From Acidobacteriota bacterium (GTDB taxonomy: Bacteria; Acidobacteriota; Aminicenantia; Aminicenantales; Saccharicenantaceae), in the NCBI GenBank assembly GCA_022711665.1, contig JAKLEN010000003.1, positions 372,001 through 436,000 of the forward strand: a stretch of 64,000 nucleotides of DNA, read 5' to 3'. Below the pieces are notes generated by a model. The model was given only the letters and a program-made list of their open reading frames with translations, had not been told where the DNA came from and did no database searches. Below, piece after piece: positions 7,019-15,664 of the stretch; position 1 is the first letter of the stretch, and each line of letters starts with the position of its first letter. The translations under genes and the position numbers were made by a program.

Positions 7019-10000
7019 ATGAGTAAAAGGATCACATTGCTGGTCCTGGCCCTGCTCCTGATCGCCGGCTACGGCATCTCGCAGCAGGTCAACGCCAAGC
7101 TCTTCGGCGTCGTTTCCGATTCCGAAGGCAACGTTCTGCCCGGCGTCAGCGTCGTGGCCACGTCTCCCAAGCTGGTCGGACAGGCCACCGCCGTGAGCGA
7201 CGGGACGGGCACGTTCCGCCTCCTGGGCCTCGTGCCCGGCACCTACAAGGTCGTCTTCTCGCTCCAGGGCTTCCAGACCCTCGTCCGCGAGGGCATCATC
7301 GTCAGCCTGGAGCAGACGATCACGCTCCACGAGACCCTGCAGGTCGGGACGCTGTCGGAACAGGTCACGGTCGTCGGCCAGTCGCCCCTGATCGACGTCA
7401 AGAGCACGGTCAAGGGGATGACGATGACCAAAGAGGTCTTCGACAACCTGCCCAAGGGCCGTGACTTCGATTCGCTGATCACGGCCATCCCCGGCGTTTC
7501 GAACGAGGGGATCATCGGCGGCACGTCGGTCGACGGCGCGTCGGGCCTGGAGAACGTCTATTACATCGACGGCACCGACGTCACCGACATCGTCTACGGC
7601 GACCGCGCCCAGGGCGCGGCCTTCGAGTTCGTCGACGAGGTCCAGGTCAAAGCCTCCGGCTACCAGGCCGAATTCGGCGGCTCGCTGGGCGGCGTCGTAA
7701 GCGTCATCACCCGCTCCGGCGGCAACGAGTTCCACGGCGAGGTCGTCGGCTACTACAGCGGGTCTCCGCTCCGCGACAAGTACCGCGACACGCTGGAGCT
7801 CAACCTGGCCGACGACTCGGTCGCGACCTATTACCCGTACGAGGTCCTGACCGGGCGGAACCGCGACAACCGGTTCGAGGTCGGCGCCAGCCTGGGCGGC
7901 TATATCATCAAGGATAAGCTCTGGTTCTTCGGGTCGTTCCTGCCCGTGTTCTACGGGAACACCCGGACGGTCAACTACACCAGCGACGGCGTCACGGTCG
8001 ATGCCACGAGGGACTGGTTCCGCAGGCAGACGAACATCAACTTCAACGTCAAGCTGACCTCCCAGCCCTTCAAGAACGTGCGCCTGTCCGCCTCGTTCGT
8101 CAACAACTGGTACGAGTACAAGGGCGACCTCTCGAACGCCTACGGCGATCCCAACCCGACCGTTTCCTACGACAACTACGGCTTCACCTATCCCAACTAC
8201 TCGGGCAGCGCCACGGCCGACATCACCCTGACCAACAACCTCTTCGTCTCGCTCCGCGGCGGGTATTTCATGACCAACCAGAACAACCAGCTGGTTGCGC
8301 CCACCACGCCCTGCTTCCAGTTCCTGACCGAGGCGCCCGGCGGCTACTTCCGGACGACCAACATCGGCCTGGTCGGGCTGGACGGAACCCCGGTCCCGGT
8401 GGAATACCAGAGGCCGACCGGGTACTACAACTACGCCCGGGCCAACTCGCCGGTCGTTAACAAGCAGCTCAACGAGAAGTACAGCGTCAACGCCGACCTG
8501 ACCTATTACCTCCAGGCGGGCGGCGACCACGCCTTCAAGATCGGCGCGCAATGGGTCCGCCAGGGCCAGAACTATGACGCCACGGCGAACTACCCCGTGC
8601 TCTTCTTCGGCTGGAACCGCGACTTCGTCGCCTATGGCACGAACTACAGCACACTCCTCCGTGAAAGCACCGGCAACCCCTACTTGGGCAACTACGGCTA
8701 CTACGGCGTCCGCGGCAACGACGTGACCGGCCCCTACGGCGATTTCTACGACGCCTACAGCAACCGCTGGGCCCTCTACATCCAGGATTCCTGGACGATC
8801 AAGGACCGGTTCACGATCAACCTGGGCCTGCGCACCGAGTCCGAGTACATCCCCTCCTACGCCACGGGCAACCCGGAGTTCGAGAACGTCAAGGCGGTCA
8901 AGTTCGGCTTCGGCGACAAGCTGGCGCCGCGCTTCGGCTTCGTCTACGACGTTTTCGGCGACTCGACCCTCAAGGTCTTCGGATCGCTGGGCTGGTTCTA
9001 CGACGTCATGAAGCTGCAGATGGCCGCCGGCTCCTACGGCGGGTTCAAGTGGAAAAGCACCTATTACACGCTCGACACGTATGAGTGGGACACGATCGGC
9101 GTCGACGGCTACTTCCCCGGCGAACCTCTCCTGCCGGCCCCGTACACCTTCGATTTCCGGCCGGTCTCGTTCGACTCGACCGATCCCAATATGAAGCCGA
9201 TGAGCATGCGGGAGATCAGCCTCGGCGTCGAGAAGAAGCTGATGACGGACCTGTCGGTGTCGCTCCGGCTCGTCAACAAGCACCTGCTCTGGGCCATCGA
9301 GGACATCGGCGTCCTGCTGCCCGAGGGCGAGTTCTACTACACGACCAATCCGGGCGGGACCTTCATCAACGAGAAGTACGCCGCGGCCAGGGCGGCCGGC
9401 CTGATCCCGGAAAACGCCCCGGACTGCCCCAAGGCCAAGAGGAACTATTACGGCGTCAACCTCGCGGTTGACAAGAGGTTCTCCAACTCCTGGATGGCCG
9501 GCTTCTCCTACACCTGGAGCCGGCTGGTCGGCAACTACAACGGCCTGGCCTCGGGCGACGAATACGGCCGCACCGACCCGAACACCGAGCGGTATTTCGA
9601 CCTCTGGTACCTGGCTTTCGACCGGAACCTCAAGCCCGTCGACGGCGTCCTGCCCGGCGACCGGACGCATTACTTCAAGGCCTACGGTTCCTACACGCTC
9701 CCGTTCGGCCTGACCGCGGGGCTCATCGTCAACGCCTATTCGGGCCTGGCGACCTCCACGGAATGGGCCCTGGACGTCCAGGGCTACCTGCCCAACGGAC
9801 GGAACGACCTGGGACGCTCGCCGTTCACGCTCTTCGCCAACGCTTACCTGGCCTACCAGTTCAAGGTCGGGAAGAACAGCTTCGAGATCAACCTGAACGT
9901 CGACAACGTGACCAACACGAAGACGGCCCAGCGGATCTACGCCATCTACAACCAGGGCACGGTCACGGTCCCCGAGGAGGTCATTGCTTCCGGCTCCGGC

Positions 10001-10105
10001 TGGGACATCAACGATTACGACCCCGTTCTCGATCCCCGCTTCCGGCAGAAGATGAGCTTCTACGGGCCGATCAGCGCCCGCATCGGGCTCCGGTTCTCGT
10101 TCTAG
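7019..10105 (+). CDS. TonB-dependent receptor with carboxypeptidase-regulatory N-terminus (Oar-like)
   Basis: A 1028-residue outer-membrane beta-barrel for TonB-powered uptake of an unknown substrate. Signal peptide residues 1-21 (LLVLALLLIAGYG), then a carboxypeptidase-regulatory-like beta-sandwich at about 24-105 (GVVSDSEGNVLPGVSVVATS, GTFRLLGLVPGTYKVVF), a plug domain at about 120-240 (VDGASGLENVYYIDGTDVTD, VQVKASGYQAEFGGSLGGVV) and a barrel rich in aromatic and Asn residues ending in phenylalanine (RIGLRFSF), the outer-membrane assembly signal. This plan matches Oar/SusC-like receptors. No SusD partner is adjacent. The GGGGGAAAGG Shine-Dalgarno fixes the start. A strong hairpin terminator follows. 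Confidence 0.93.
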   Translation: MSKRITLLVLALLLIAGYGISQQVNAKLFGVVSDSEGNVLPGVSVVATSPKLVGQATAVSDGTGTFRLLGLVPGTYKVVFSLQGFQTLVREGIIVSLEQTITLHETLQVGTLSEQVTVVGQSPLIDVKSTVKGMTMTKEVFDNLPKGRDFDSLITAIPGVSNEGIIGGTSVDGASGLENVYYIDGTDVTDIVYGDRAQGAAFEFVDEVQVKASGYQAEFGGSLGGVVSVITRSGGNEFHGEVVGYYSGSPLRDKYRDTLELNLADDSVATYYPYEVLTGRNRDNRFEVGASLGGYIIKDKLWFFGSFLPVFYGNTRTVNYTSDGVTVDATRDWFRRQTNINFNVKLTSQPFKNVRLSASFVNNWYEYKGDLSNAYGDPNPTVSYDNYGFTYPNYSGSATADITLTNNLFVSLRGGYFMTNQNNQLVAPTTPCFQFLTEAPGGYFRTTNIGLVGLDGTPVPVEYQRPTGYYNYARANSPVVNKQLNEKYSVNADLTYYLQAGGDHAFKIGAQWVRQGQNYDATANYPVLFFGWNRDFVAYGTNYSTLLRESTGNPYLGNYGYYGVRGNDVTGPYGDFYDAYSNRWALYIQDSWTIKDRFTINLGLRTESEYIPSYATGNPEFENVKAVKFGFGDKLAPRFGFVYDVFGDSTLKVFGSLGWFYDVMKLQMAAGSYGGFKWKSTYYTLDTYEWDTIGVDGYFPGEPLLPAPYTFDFRPVSFDSTDPNMKPMSMREISLGVEKKLMTDLSVSLRLVNKHLLWAIEDIGVLLPEGEFYYTTNPGGTFINEKYAAARAAGLIPENAPDCPKAKRNYYGVNLAVDKRFSNSWMAGFSYTWSRLVGNYNGLASGDEYGRTDPNTERYFDLWYLAFDRNLKPVDGVLPGDRTHYFKAYGSYTLPFGLTAGLIVNAYSGLATSTEWALDVQGYLPNGRNDLGRSPFTLFANAYLAYQFKVGKNSFEINLNVDNVTNTKTAQRIYAIYNQGTVTVPEEVIASGSGWDINDYDPVLDPRFRQKMSFYGPISARIGLRFSF

Positions 10106-10127
10106 AGCGCACTACTGATGATGCGCC

Positions 10128-10166
10128 AAGGCCCGCCCCCGCGTCCGCGGGGGCGGGCCTTCCTTT
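10128..10166 (+). terminator. Intrinsic terminator after the first receptor
   Basis: A perfect 15-base stem (10128-10142 with 10147-10161; AAGGCCCGCCCCCGC) around a GTCC loop, followed by CCTTTTAT. It lies between two convergent genes. The T-run favours the + strand, but the stem could also stop the opposing gene's transcript. Confidence 0.9.
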
Positions 10167-10179
10167 TATCTTATTCCTA

Positions 10180-10998
10180 TTATTTCCCGGCCAGCCGCTG
10201 CTCCAGGTCCTTCTTGAAGGCCGGGTTGACCTTGACGCCGTTCTTCTCGGCCAGGGAGAGAAAGTCGAGGGCCTGTTGATAGTGGCCGGCGGCGAAGTAG
10301 ATGCTGGCCAGGTTGTTGTAGGCGGCCCCGTGCCCGGCATCGAGACGGACGGTTTCCTGGTACTCGCGGGCCGCGTCGGGAAACTTCTTCATTTTGAAGA
10401 GGATGTTTCCGTGGATATAATGATAGACAGCGGGGAGGTCGAGCGTTTGCGGCACCGGGTTCTCGAGCTGCCGGTCGATCTGGGCGATGAGGTTCTTGTC
10501 CTGCTGCATCCGGCCCTCGGCTGCCGCCGTGGCCGCCACGCTGAATTCCGACCGCGGCTGGCCCTTGAGCACGGCGACCTCCTCTTCGGCGGCCCGGACG
10601 CTCTCCTCGAGCTTGGACTTCTGGTCCCGGAGATCGTTCAGCATCTCCTGGTGGGTGAAGCTGTAGAGCTGGCCGACCTCGGTGAACGAGCGCTCGGCGC
10701 CCTCGATCGAGGCAAGGGCCGGGCCGAGATCGCCCCGCCGGAGCTCGATCTGGGCCCGCAGGTACTGGGCGTCGGGATTCTTGGGGAACATCTCCAGGCA
10801 GTTCCGGATCTTGGCCTCGGCCTGGTCGAATTTCCCCTTGGCGAACAGGGCCTTGGCCTGCTCGAGCTTGGCGTTGGAGGCCTTGTACTTCTGGACCAGG
10901 GCCCGCTCATCCTGCTTGAACCCGATCTGGGCCGCTCCGGCTCCCGCGCCGGCGAACGATGCGGACAGGAACACGACGACAACGGTTCTCAAAAGCAT
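10180..10998 (-). CDS. Exported TPR-repeat protein
   Basis: A 272-residue protein with a signal peptide (MLLRTVVVVFLSASFAGAGAGAA) and tetratricopeptide repeats: one pair near residues 45-115 (AKALFAKGKFDQAEAKIRNC, AQIELRRGDLGPALASIEGA), a coiled coil around 125-175, and a second pair near 190-265 (HGNILFKMKKFPDAAREYQE, AYNNLASIYFAAGHYQQALD). TPRs mediate protein-protein contacts, here probably in the periplasm. The ATG at 10998 is preferred to the GTG six bases upstream because AGGAGG then sits seven bases before it. It is divergent from the GWxTD gene and convergent with the receptor. Partner unknown. Confidence 0.85.
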   Translation of the reverse strand: MLLRTVVVVFLSASFAGAGAGAAQIGFKQDERALVQKYKASNAKLEQAKALFAKGKFDQAEAKIRNCLEMFPKNPDAQYLRAQIELRRGDLGPALASIEGAERSFTEVGQLYSFTHQEMLNDLRDQKSKLEESVRAAEEEVAVLKGQPRSEFSVAATAAAEGRMQQDKNLIAQIDRQLENPVPQTLDLPAVYHYIHGNILFKMKKFPDAAREYQETVRLDAGHGAAYNNLASIYFAAGHYQQALDFLSLAEKNGVKVNPAFKKDLEQRLAGK

Positions 10999-11102
10999 GA
11001 CCACCCCTCCTCAAGAGACCTGGTTGGCCTGACGGCCGCCCCTATGATAATACCTAACCGGGCTCGGGTCAAAGGGGGAGGGCGCGGACACGAGGAGGAG
11101 GC

Positions 11103-13160
11103 ATGAAACGGATCCTGGCCATCGCCCTGCTGATCCTGAGCGGCTTCGGCCCCGCCTCCGGCGGCCAGACGGCGAGGAAGGCCGGAGGCCTGCCGGAGCG
11201 CTACCGGACCTGGCTCGAAGAAGAGGTCGTCTACATCATCACGCCGAAGGAGAAGGAGGTCTTCCTCCAGCTCGCGACCGACCGGGAGCGGGAGCGCTTC
11301 ATCGAGGCCTTCTGGAAGCAGCGCGACCCGGACCCGAACACGCCGGAGAACGAGTTCCAGAAGGAGCACTACCAGCGCATCGCCTTCGCCGACCAGAACT
11401 TCGGCCGGGACACGCCCGGCCCCGGCTGGCGGACGCCTATGGGCCAGATCTACATCACGCTCGGCCAGCCGAACCAGATCGAACGGCACGAGAACACGAC
11501 CGAGCTGCGGCCGACGATCCTCTGGTTCTACGACGGCATGGCCAAGCTCGGCCTGCCGAACACCTTCTATGTCGTCTTCTTCAAGAGGGACGGCGTGGGC
11601 GAATGGGTCCTCTACAGCCCCGTCAGCCACGGCCCCAGGGAGCTGATGGTCGACTCCTACGCCGACCCGACGGACGTCTATGCCGCCTACAAGCAGCTCA
11701 TGGCCATCGAGCCGTCGGTGGCCGGCGTGTCCCTGTCCCTGATCCCGTCCGAGAGCGGGCGGATCACGCAGCCCTCGATCGCCTCCGAGATCCTCCTCCA
11801 GGCCCAGATCCCCTCGGTCCCCCGGGAAAAGGTCAAGGACATCTACGCCGAGAAGTTCCTCAAGTACAAGGACTCCGTCGGCGTGGAGTACACGGCCAAC
11901 TACGTCGACAACGATTTCGCCGTCCATGTCTTCCGCGACCCGTCGGGGATCGCCTTCGTCCACTATCTCATCGAGCCGTCCAAGCTCTCCCTCGAACGGC
12001 GCGGCGACCGCTATTCGACGACCCTGCAGATCAACCTTCTCGTCTCCGACGAGCGGGGCCGGGCCGTCCATCAGGGCGAGCGGCTGCTGCCGATGGAGTT
12101 CAGCGGCGAGCAGATGGAGAGCCTGAAGACGAAGCTCTTCAGCTTCCAGGACCTCTTCCCCCTGATCGAGGGCTCCTACAGCCTGAGCGTCCTGGTCAAG
12201 AACGTGGCCTCCAAGGACTTCACCTCGGCCGAAGCTAAGATCACGGTCACGCCTCCGGGCGGGCCCGAGATCGGCCCCCTGGTCCTGGCCAACCGGAGGG
12301 TCGAGAACTCCTCCTACCGGGGCCAGAGCAAGCCCTATCTCTTCGGCGCCCGCCAGCTCGTCCTCTCGCCCCGGGCGGACTTCGGGCGGTCGGACACGCT
12401 TTATCTCTTCTGCCAGGCCCTCGGCCTCGGACCGGCGCTCCGGGCCTCGGGCACCCTGCGGATCGCCGTCTCCGACGACAGGAAGGTCGTCTTCGAGACG
12501 CGCCGCGCCCTGGCCGAGACGGCCGGCCTTCCCGACGTCTTCGAGACCGTGCCCCTCGCCCCCCTGGTCCCGGCCCTGTACACGGCCCGCGTCGAGGTCC
12601 TCGACCAGGCGGGCGCGGTCGTCGCGTCGCGGGAAGCGGGGTTCTACGTCTCGCACGCCGAAACGCTGCCGCGCCCCTTCGTCGTGTCCTACCCGCTGCC
12701 GCCGCCGGGCGATCCGGTCTACGACAACATGCTCGGCAATCAGTACCTGGCCAGCGGCGCCCTGCCCGAAGCGGGACGGTGGCTGGCCAAGGCCTTCAAG
12801 GCCGCGCCCGGATCGTCCAAGCTGGCCCTGGACTACTGCAAATGGCTGCTGACGACGAAGGACTACGCCGGCCTGCGGGCCATCGCCGAGCCGCTGTTCA
12901 AGAACAAGGCCAGGCACGAGTTCTCCGGGCTCCTCGGCCAGGCGGCCGAGGCCCAGGGTGATCCCGGCGCGGCCGTGATCTTCTACCAGGACTACCTGGC
13001 GGTCTACGGCGCGAGCATCAACGTCATGAACTCGCTCGGCGATTGCTGCCTCAAGCTGGGCCGGACCGAGGACGCGCTGGCGATCTGGAAAAGATCGCTG
13101 GAGATGAGCCCCGGCCAGGACCGGATCAGGAAGCTGGTCGAGTCCCTGGAGAAAAAATAG
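11103..13160 (+). CDS. GWxTD domain-containing exported protein with C-terminal TPRs
   Basis: A 685-residue protein with a signal peptide (MKRILAIALLILSGFGPASG). Its N-terminal third carries the GWxTD-domain signature: FIEAFWKQRDPDPNTPENEF, then GWRTPMGQIYITLGQP near residue 107 (the fourth position is Thr and the fifth Pro rather than Asp). The middle part is beta-rich, and the last 150 residues hold TPR-like helices (NQYLASGALPEAGRWLAKAF, CLKLGRTEDALAIWKRSLE). The biochemical role of GWxTD proteins is not established to my knowledge; they are typical of Acidobacteria-like and Aminicenantes genomes. GGAGG precedes the ATG. The 3' end overlaps the convergent sulfatase gene by 35 bases. Confidence 0.85.
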   Translation: MKRILAIALLILSGFGPASGGQTARKAGGLPERYRTWLEEEVVYIITPKEKEVFLQLATDRERERFIEAFWKQRDPDPNTPENEFQKEHYQRIAFADQNFGRDTPGPGWRTPMGQIYITLGQPNQIERHENTTELRPTILWFYDGMAKLGLPNTFYVVFFKRDGVGEWVLYSPVSHGPRELMVDSYADPTDVYAAYKQLMAIEPSVAGVSLSLIPSESGRITQPSIASEILLQAQIPSVPREKVKDIYAEKFLKYKDSVGVEYTANYVDNDFAVHVFRDPSGIAFVHYLIEPSKLSLERRGDRYSTTLQINLLVSDERGRAVHQGERLLPMEFSGEQMESLKTKLFSFQDLFPLIEGSYSLSVLVKNVASKDFTSAEAKITVTPPGGPEIGPLVLANRRVENSSYRGQSKPYLFGARQLVLSPRADFGRSDTLYLFCQALGLGPALRASGTLRIAVSDDRKVVFETRRALAETAGLPDVFETVPLAPLVPALYTARVEVLDQAGAVVASREAGFYVSHAETLPRPFVVSYPLPPPGDPVYDNMLGNQYLASGALPEAGRWLAKAFKAAPGSSKLALDYCKWLLTTKDYAGLRAIAEPLFKNKARHEFSGLLGQAAEAQGDPGAAVIFYQDYLAVYGASINVMNSLGDCCLKLGRTEDALAIWKRSLEMSPGQDRIRKLVESLEKK

Positions 13161-15318
13161 CCGGCCGGAGCTCCTTCCTGAGCTTTTCGATGACGCCCCG
13201 GACCTCGTCGATGTCCCCGGCCTCGTCGCGGGGCGAGGCGCAGCGGATATAACGCTCGAAAAGGCCGAGGGCCTCCGCCTTGCGGCCCATCCGAAGATAG
13301 GCCCGCCCGAGGTTGTAGAGGGCGTTCGCCAGCCCGGGGTCGAGCTCGAGGGCTTTCTCCCAGGACTTCACGGCCTCATCTATCCGCCCCTGGCGGTACA
13401 GGACCGCGGCCAGGCCGTTGCGGGCCGAGGCCAGGTCGCCGTCCAGCGCGATGGCCGAGCCGTACTGGGCCGCCGCCTCGTCGTATCTCTTCAGGGCCAG
13501 GAGGGCGTTCGCCAAATTGTTCGCGGCCATGGCGTCGTGCGGGTCGAGGGCCAGCGATCGCCGGAAGGCCGCGGCCGCCTCCTCGATCCGCCCGCTCTTG
13601 TAGAGGCTGACCCCGAGATCGTTGGCGGCCTCGGCGTCGTCGGGATCGAGGGCCAGGGCCCTCTCCAGGACGCGGATGGACTCCTCGAGCCGGCCGGCTT
13701 CCTGCAGGCAGAGGCCGAGATGGGCCAGGATCTGGCCGTTGACCAGTCCGCGGCCGACGGCGTCCTGCAGCAGGCGGATGGCCTCGTCCCCCTTGTTCAT
13801 CTTCGTCAGGTTGTAGGCGGCATGATCGTAGACGACGATGTCCCCGGGCTCGCGGCGCAGCAGGTCCTTGTAGATCGCCTCGGCCTCCTCGAGCCGGCCG
13901 GCCGCCGAGGCGTTCGCGGCCTCGTTGAAGAGGTTGTCGAGGCCGATCATCGTCTTGGGATCCGGCCGGGGTCCGCCGGCCGCGGCGGCGCCGCCGACGA
14001 CGTAGCCGAGGGCCCGGAGCTTCTCGCGGGCCTCGCGGCCGGGGCCGGGCCCCGGCGCCTGCCCGGCGGGCCCCTCGGCCTGGCGCCGGACCTCCGTTTC
14101 CAGATCGCGGCGGAGCCGGCCGGCCGCCTCCGGGCGCTCGTCCAGGAGATTCCTGGTCTCGCCGGGATCGGCGGCGATGTCGTAAAGCTCGGGCGCCGGG
14201 GCATCGACGTATTTCCACGAGGGCGTGCGCAGGCCGCGGAGCGGGGCCCAGTTGCGGCCGAGAAGAGGGCTCATCGACTCGACGTAGATCGCGCGCTCCG
14301 CTTCCGTCCGCCCGGCGTCCGGACGGGTCAGCAGCGGAACGAGCGACCGTCCGGCCAGGCCCTTCGGGGCCGGCCAGCCCAGGAGCTCGAGAACGGTCGG
14401 CAGGACGTCGACTAGTCCGGCCTGGGCCCCGACGGCCCGGCCGGCCGGCCGGATGCCCGGCCCGGCGAAGATCAACGGAACGCGGAGCGTCGCGTCGTAG
14501 ACGAAAATGCCGTGGGTCTTCTCCTGGTGATCTCCCAGCCCCTCGCCGTGATCGGCGGTCACCACGATCAGCGTGTCGGCCGTCCGCCCGGCCTCGTCGA
14601 GCGCCGCCAGGAGCCGGCCCAGGCAGGCGTCGGCGTAGGCGATCTCGCCGTCGTACTCCCGGCCGGCGAAGTCCCGGTCGTAGGGTGGCGGCGGGTCGTA
14701 GGGCGCGTGCGGGTCGAAGTAGTGGGCCCAGAGGAAGAAGGGCTCCCGGCCGCGGCTGCGGATCCATCGGCCGGCCCTTTCGCTGACGTCGCCGCCGCGA
14801 CGCTCGACGAAAGCCAGGTCGCGGGCCTTGTTGCGGCTCCCGTAGAGGTCGTCGTAGAGGTCGAAACCCCGGGCCAGCCCGAACCGCGAATCCAGGGGAA
14901 AGGCGCCCACGACGGCGGCCGTGGCATAACCCCGGGCCCGGGCCGTCTCGGCCAGGGTCGCCGGTCCAGGCCCGAGCCGCAGGCCGTTGTCGCGAACGCC
15001 GTGGGACGCGGGCAGGAGGCCGGTGAAGAGCGTGCAGTGGGAGGGCAGCGTCAGCGGGACGTGGCTGAAGGCCCGCTCGAACCGGACCCCCCGCCGGGCC
15101 AGCCCGTCCAGCGCCGGCGTCCGGGCCCCCCTGTCCCCGTAGACCCCGACATGGTCGGCCCGCAGGGTGTCGATCGTGACGACGAGCAGGCTGAGTTTCG
15201 CCGGCGGGGCGGCGGCCGCCGTCCCGGACGGGGAGAGGACGGCAGCGAGAAGATAAAAAAGGAGGATCGGGCCGAACGGGCGGCACCTCCCCCCGCGGCG
15301 CTCCGCGAATTCGCCCAC
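13126..15318 (-). CDS. Alkaline-phosphatase-superfamily (sulfatase-like) protein with C-terminal TPRs
   Basis: About 730 residues: a signal peptide (GPILLFYLLAAVLSPSG), a sulfatase-like domain and, over the last 240 residues, a run of TPR repeats (AIYKDLLRREPGD, LALDPDDAEAANDLGVSLYK). Metal-site segments are TIDTLRADHVG, VTADHGEGLGDHQEKTHG and WAHYFDPHAPYDPPPPY. Where true sulfatases have C/S-x-P-S-R, this protein has TLPSHCTLFTG, so the nucleophile position is Thr (about residue 90). That is unlike formylglycine sulfatases and closer to Thr-dependent relatives such as phosphoethanolamine transferases. The frame stays open to 15435, but that extension lies in a repeat. GTG at 15318 is preferred because it sits six bases after a promoter. 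The substrate is unknown. Confidence 0.8.
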   Translation of the reverse strand: MGEFAERRGGRCRPFGPILLFYLLAAVLSPSGTAAAAPPAKLSLLVVTIDTLRADHVGVYGDRGARTPALDGLARRGVRFERAFSHVPLTLPSHCTLFTGLLPASHGVRDNGLRLGPGPATLAETARARGYATAAVVGAFPLDSRFGLARGFDLYDDLYGSRNKARDLAFVERRGGDVSERAGRWIRSRGREPFFLWAHYFDPHAPYDPPPPYDRDFAGREYDGEIAYADACLGRLLAALDEAGRTADTLIVVTADHGEGLGDHQEKTHGIFVYDATLRVPLIFAGPGIRPAGRAVGAQAGLVDVLPTVLELLGWPAPKGLAGRSLVPLLTRPDAGRTEAERAIYVESMSPLLGRNWAPLRGLRTPSWKYVDAPAPELYDIAADPGETRNLLDERPEAAGRLRRDLETEVRRQAEGPAGQAPGPGPGREAREKLRALGYVVGGAAAAGGPRPDPKTMIGLDNLFNEAANASAAGRLEEAEAIYKDLLRREPGDIVVYDHAAYNLTKMNKGDEAIRLLQDAVGRGLVNGQILAHLGLCLQEAGRLEESIRVLERALALDPDDAEAANDLGVSLYKSGRIEEAAAAFRRSLALDPHDAMAANNLANALLALKRYDEAAAQYGSAIALDGDLASARNGLAAVLYRQGRIDEAVKSWEKALELDPGLANALYNLGRAYLRMGRKAEALGLFERYIRCASPRDEAGDIDEVRGVIEKLRKELRPAIFSPGTRPAS

Positions 15319-15324
15319 GGCATA

Positions 15325-15353
15325 ACTATAGCAAAAAAAGGTTCTTCTCCCAA
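15325..15353 (-). promoter_or_regulatory. Sigma-70 promoter of the sulfatase-like gene, -35 inside a repeat
   Basis: Read on the minus strand: TTGGGA (15353-15348), 17-base spacer, TATAGT (15330-15325), then only six bases to the GTG at 15318. The -35 hexamer is inside the terminal sequence of the palindromic repeat and the -10 is outside it. No Shine-Dalgarno fits between, which suggests a leaderless transcript. Confidence 0.6.
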
Positions 15354-15602
15354 TTCCGGGATTCCCTCTCGCGGCGGCGATGGGCCGGCGCGGAGCGGAC
15401 TCTGGGGAGCGGAGGTCAGGATCACGGCCGAGCACTCGAGGCCGGGATACTGAGAAATATCTTCGGAAAGCGCTTTCTTCCGATATCTCCCAGAAGCATG
15501 GCTCCGAGTCGCTCCGCCATGCTTCTGATGGTCGCTTCGACGACTCCGCTCCGCGCCGGCCTAGCCGAAGAGAGGGATTCTCCCGGAATTGGGAGAAGAA
15601 CC
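15340..15602. repeat. Nested-palindrome interspersed repeat, copy A
   Basis: A 263-base non-coding element bounded by GGTTCTTCTCCC and its complement GGGAGAAGAACC. The outer ~58 bases are imperfect inverted repeats of each other and include the shared block CCGGCGCGGAGCGGA. Inside are further hairpins, for example AGAAGCATGGC (15492-15502) with GCCATGCTTCT (15526-15536), and a GGCCGAGCACTCGAGGCC palindrome near 15427. A second copy lies at 18672-18940 in the opposite orientation. No reading frame is conserved between the copies. It could be a MITE-like element or a large REP/BIME-type repeat; no transposase is present. Confidence 0.85.
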
Positions 15603-15607
15603 AAAGA

Positions 15608-15631
15608 AAAGGGGACTCCCGCGAGTCCCCC
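15608..15631 (-). terminator. Terminator of the second TonB-dependent receptor
   Basis: GGGGACTC (15611-15618) pairs with GAGTCCCC (15623-15630); on the minus strand the stem is followed by TTTTCTTT, placing an intrinsic terminator 34 bases after the receptor stop. Confidence 0.8.
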
Positions 15632-15664
15632 TTCGAACGATCGAAAGTACGCGTTAGCCGGCGC

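Noticed and set aside
15319-15435. N-terminal extension of the sulfatase-like protein into the repeat
   Set aside because: The 39 extra residues are encoded by the palindromic repeat and do not look like protein; the promoter sits inside the stretch and the signal peptide starts after it.
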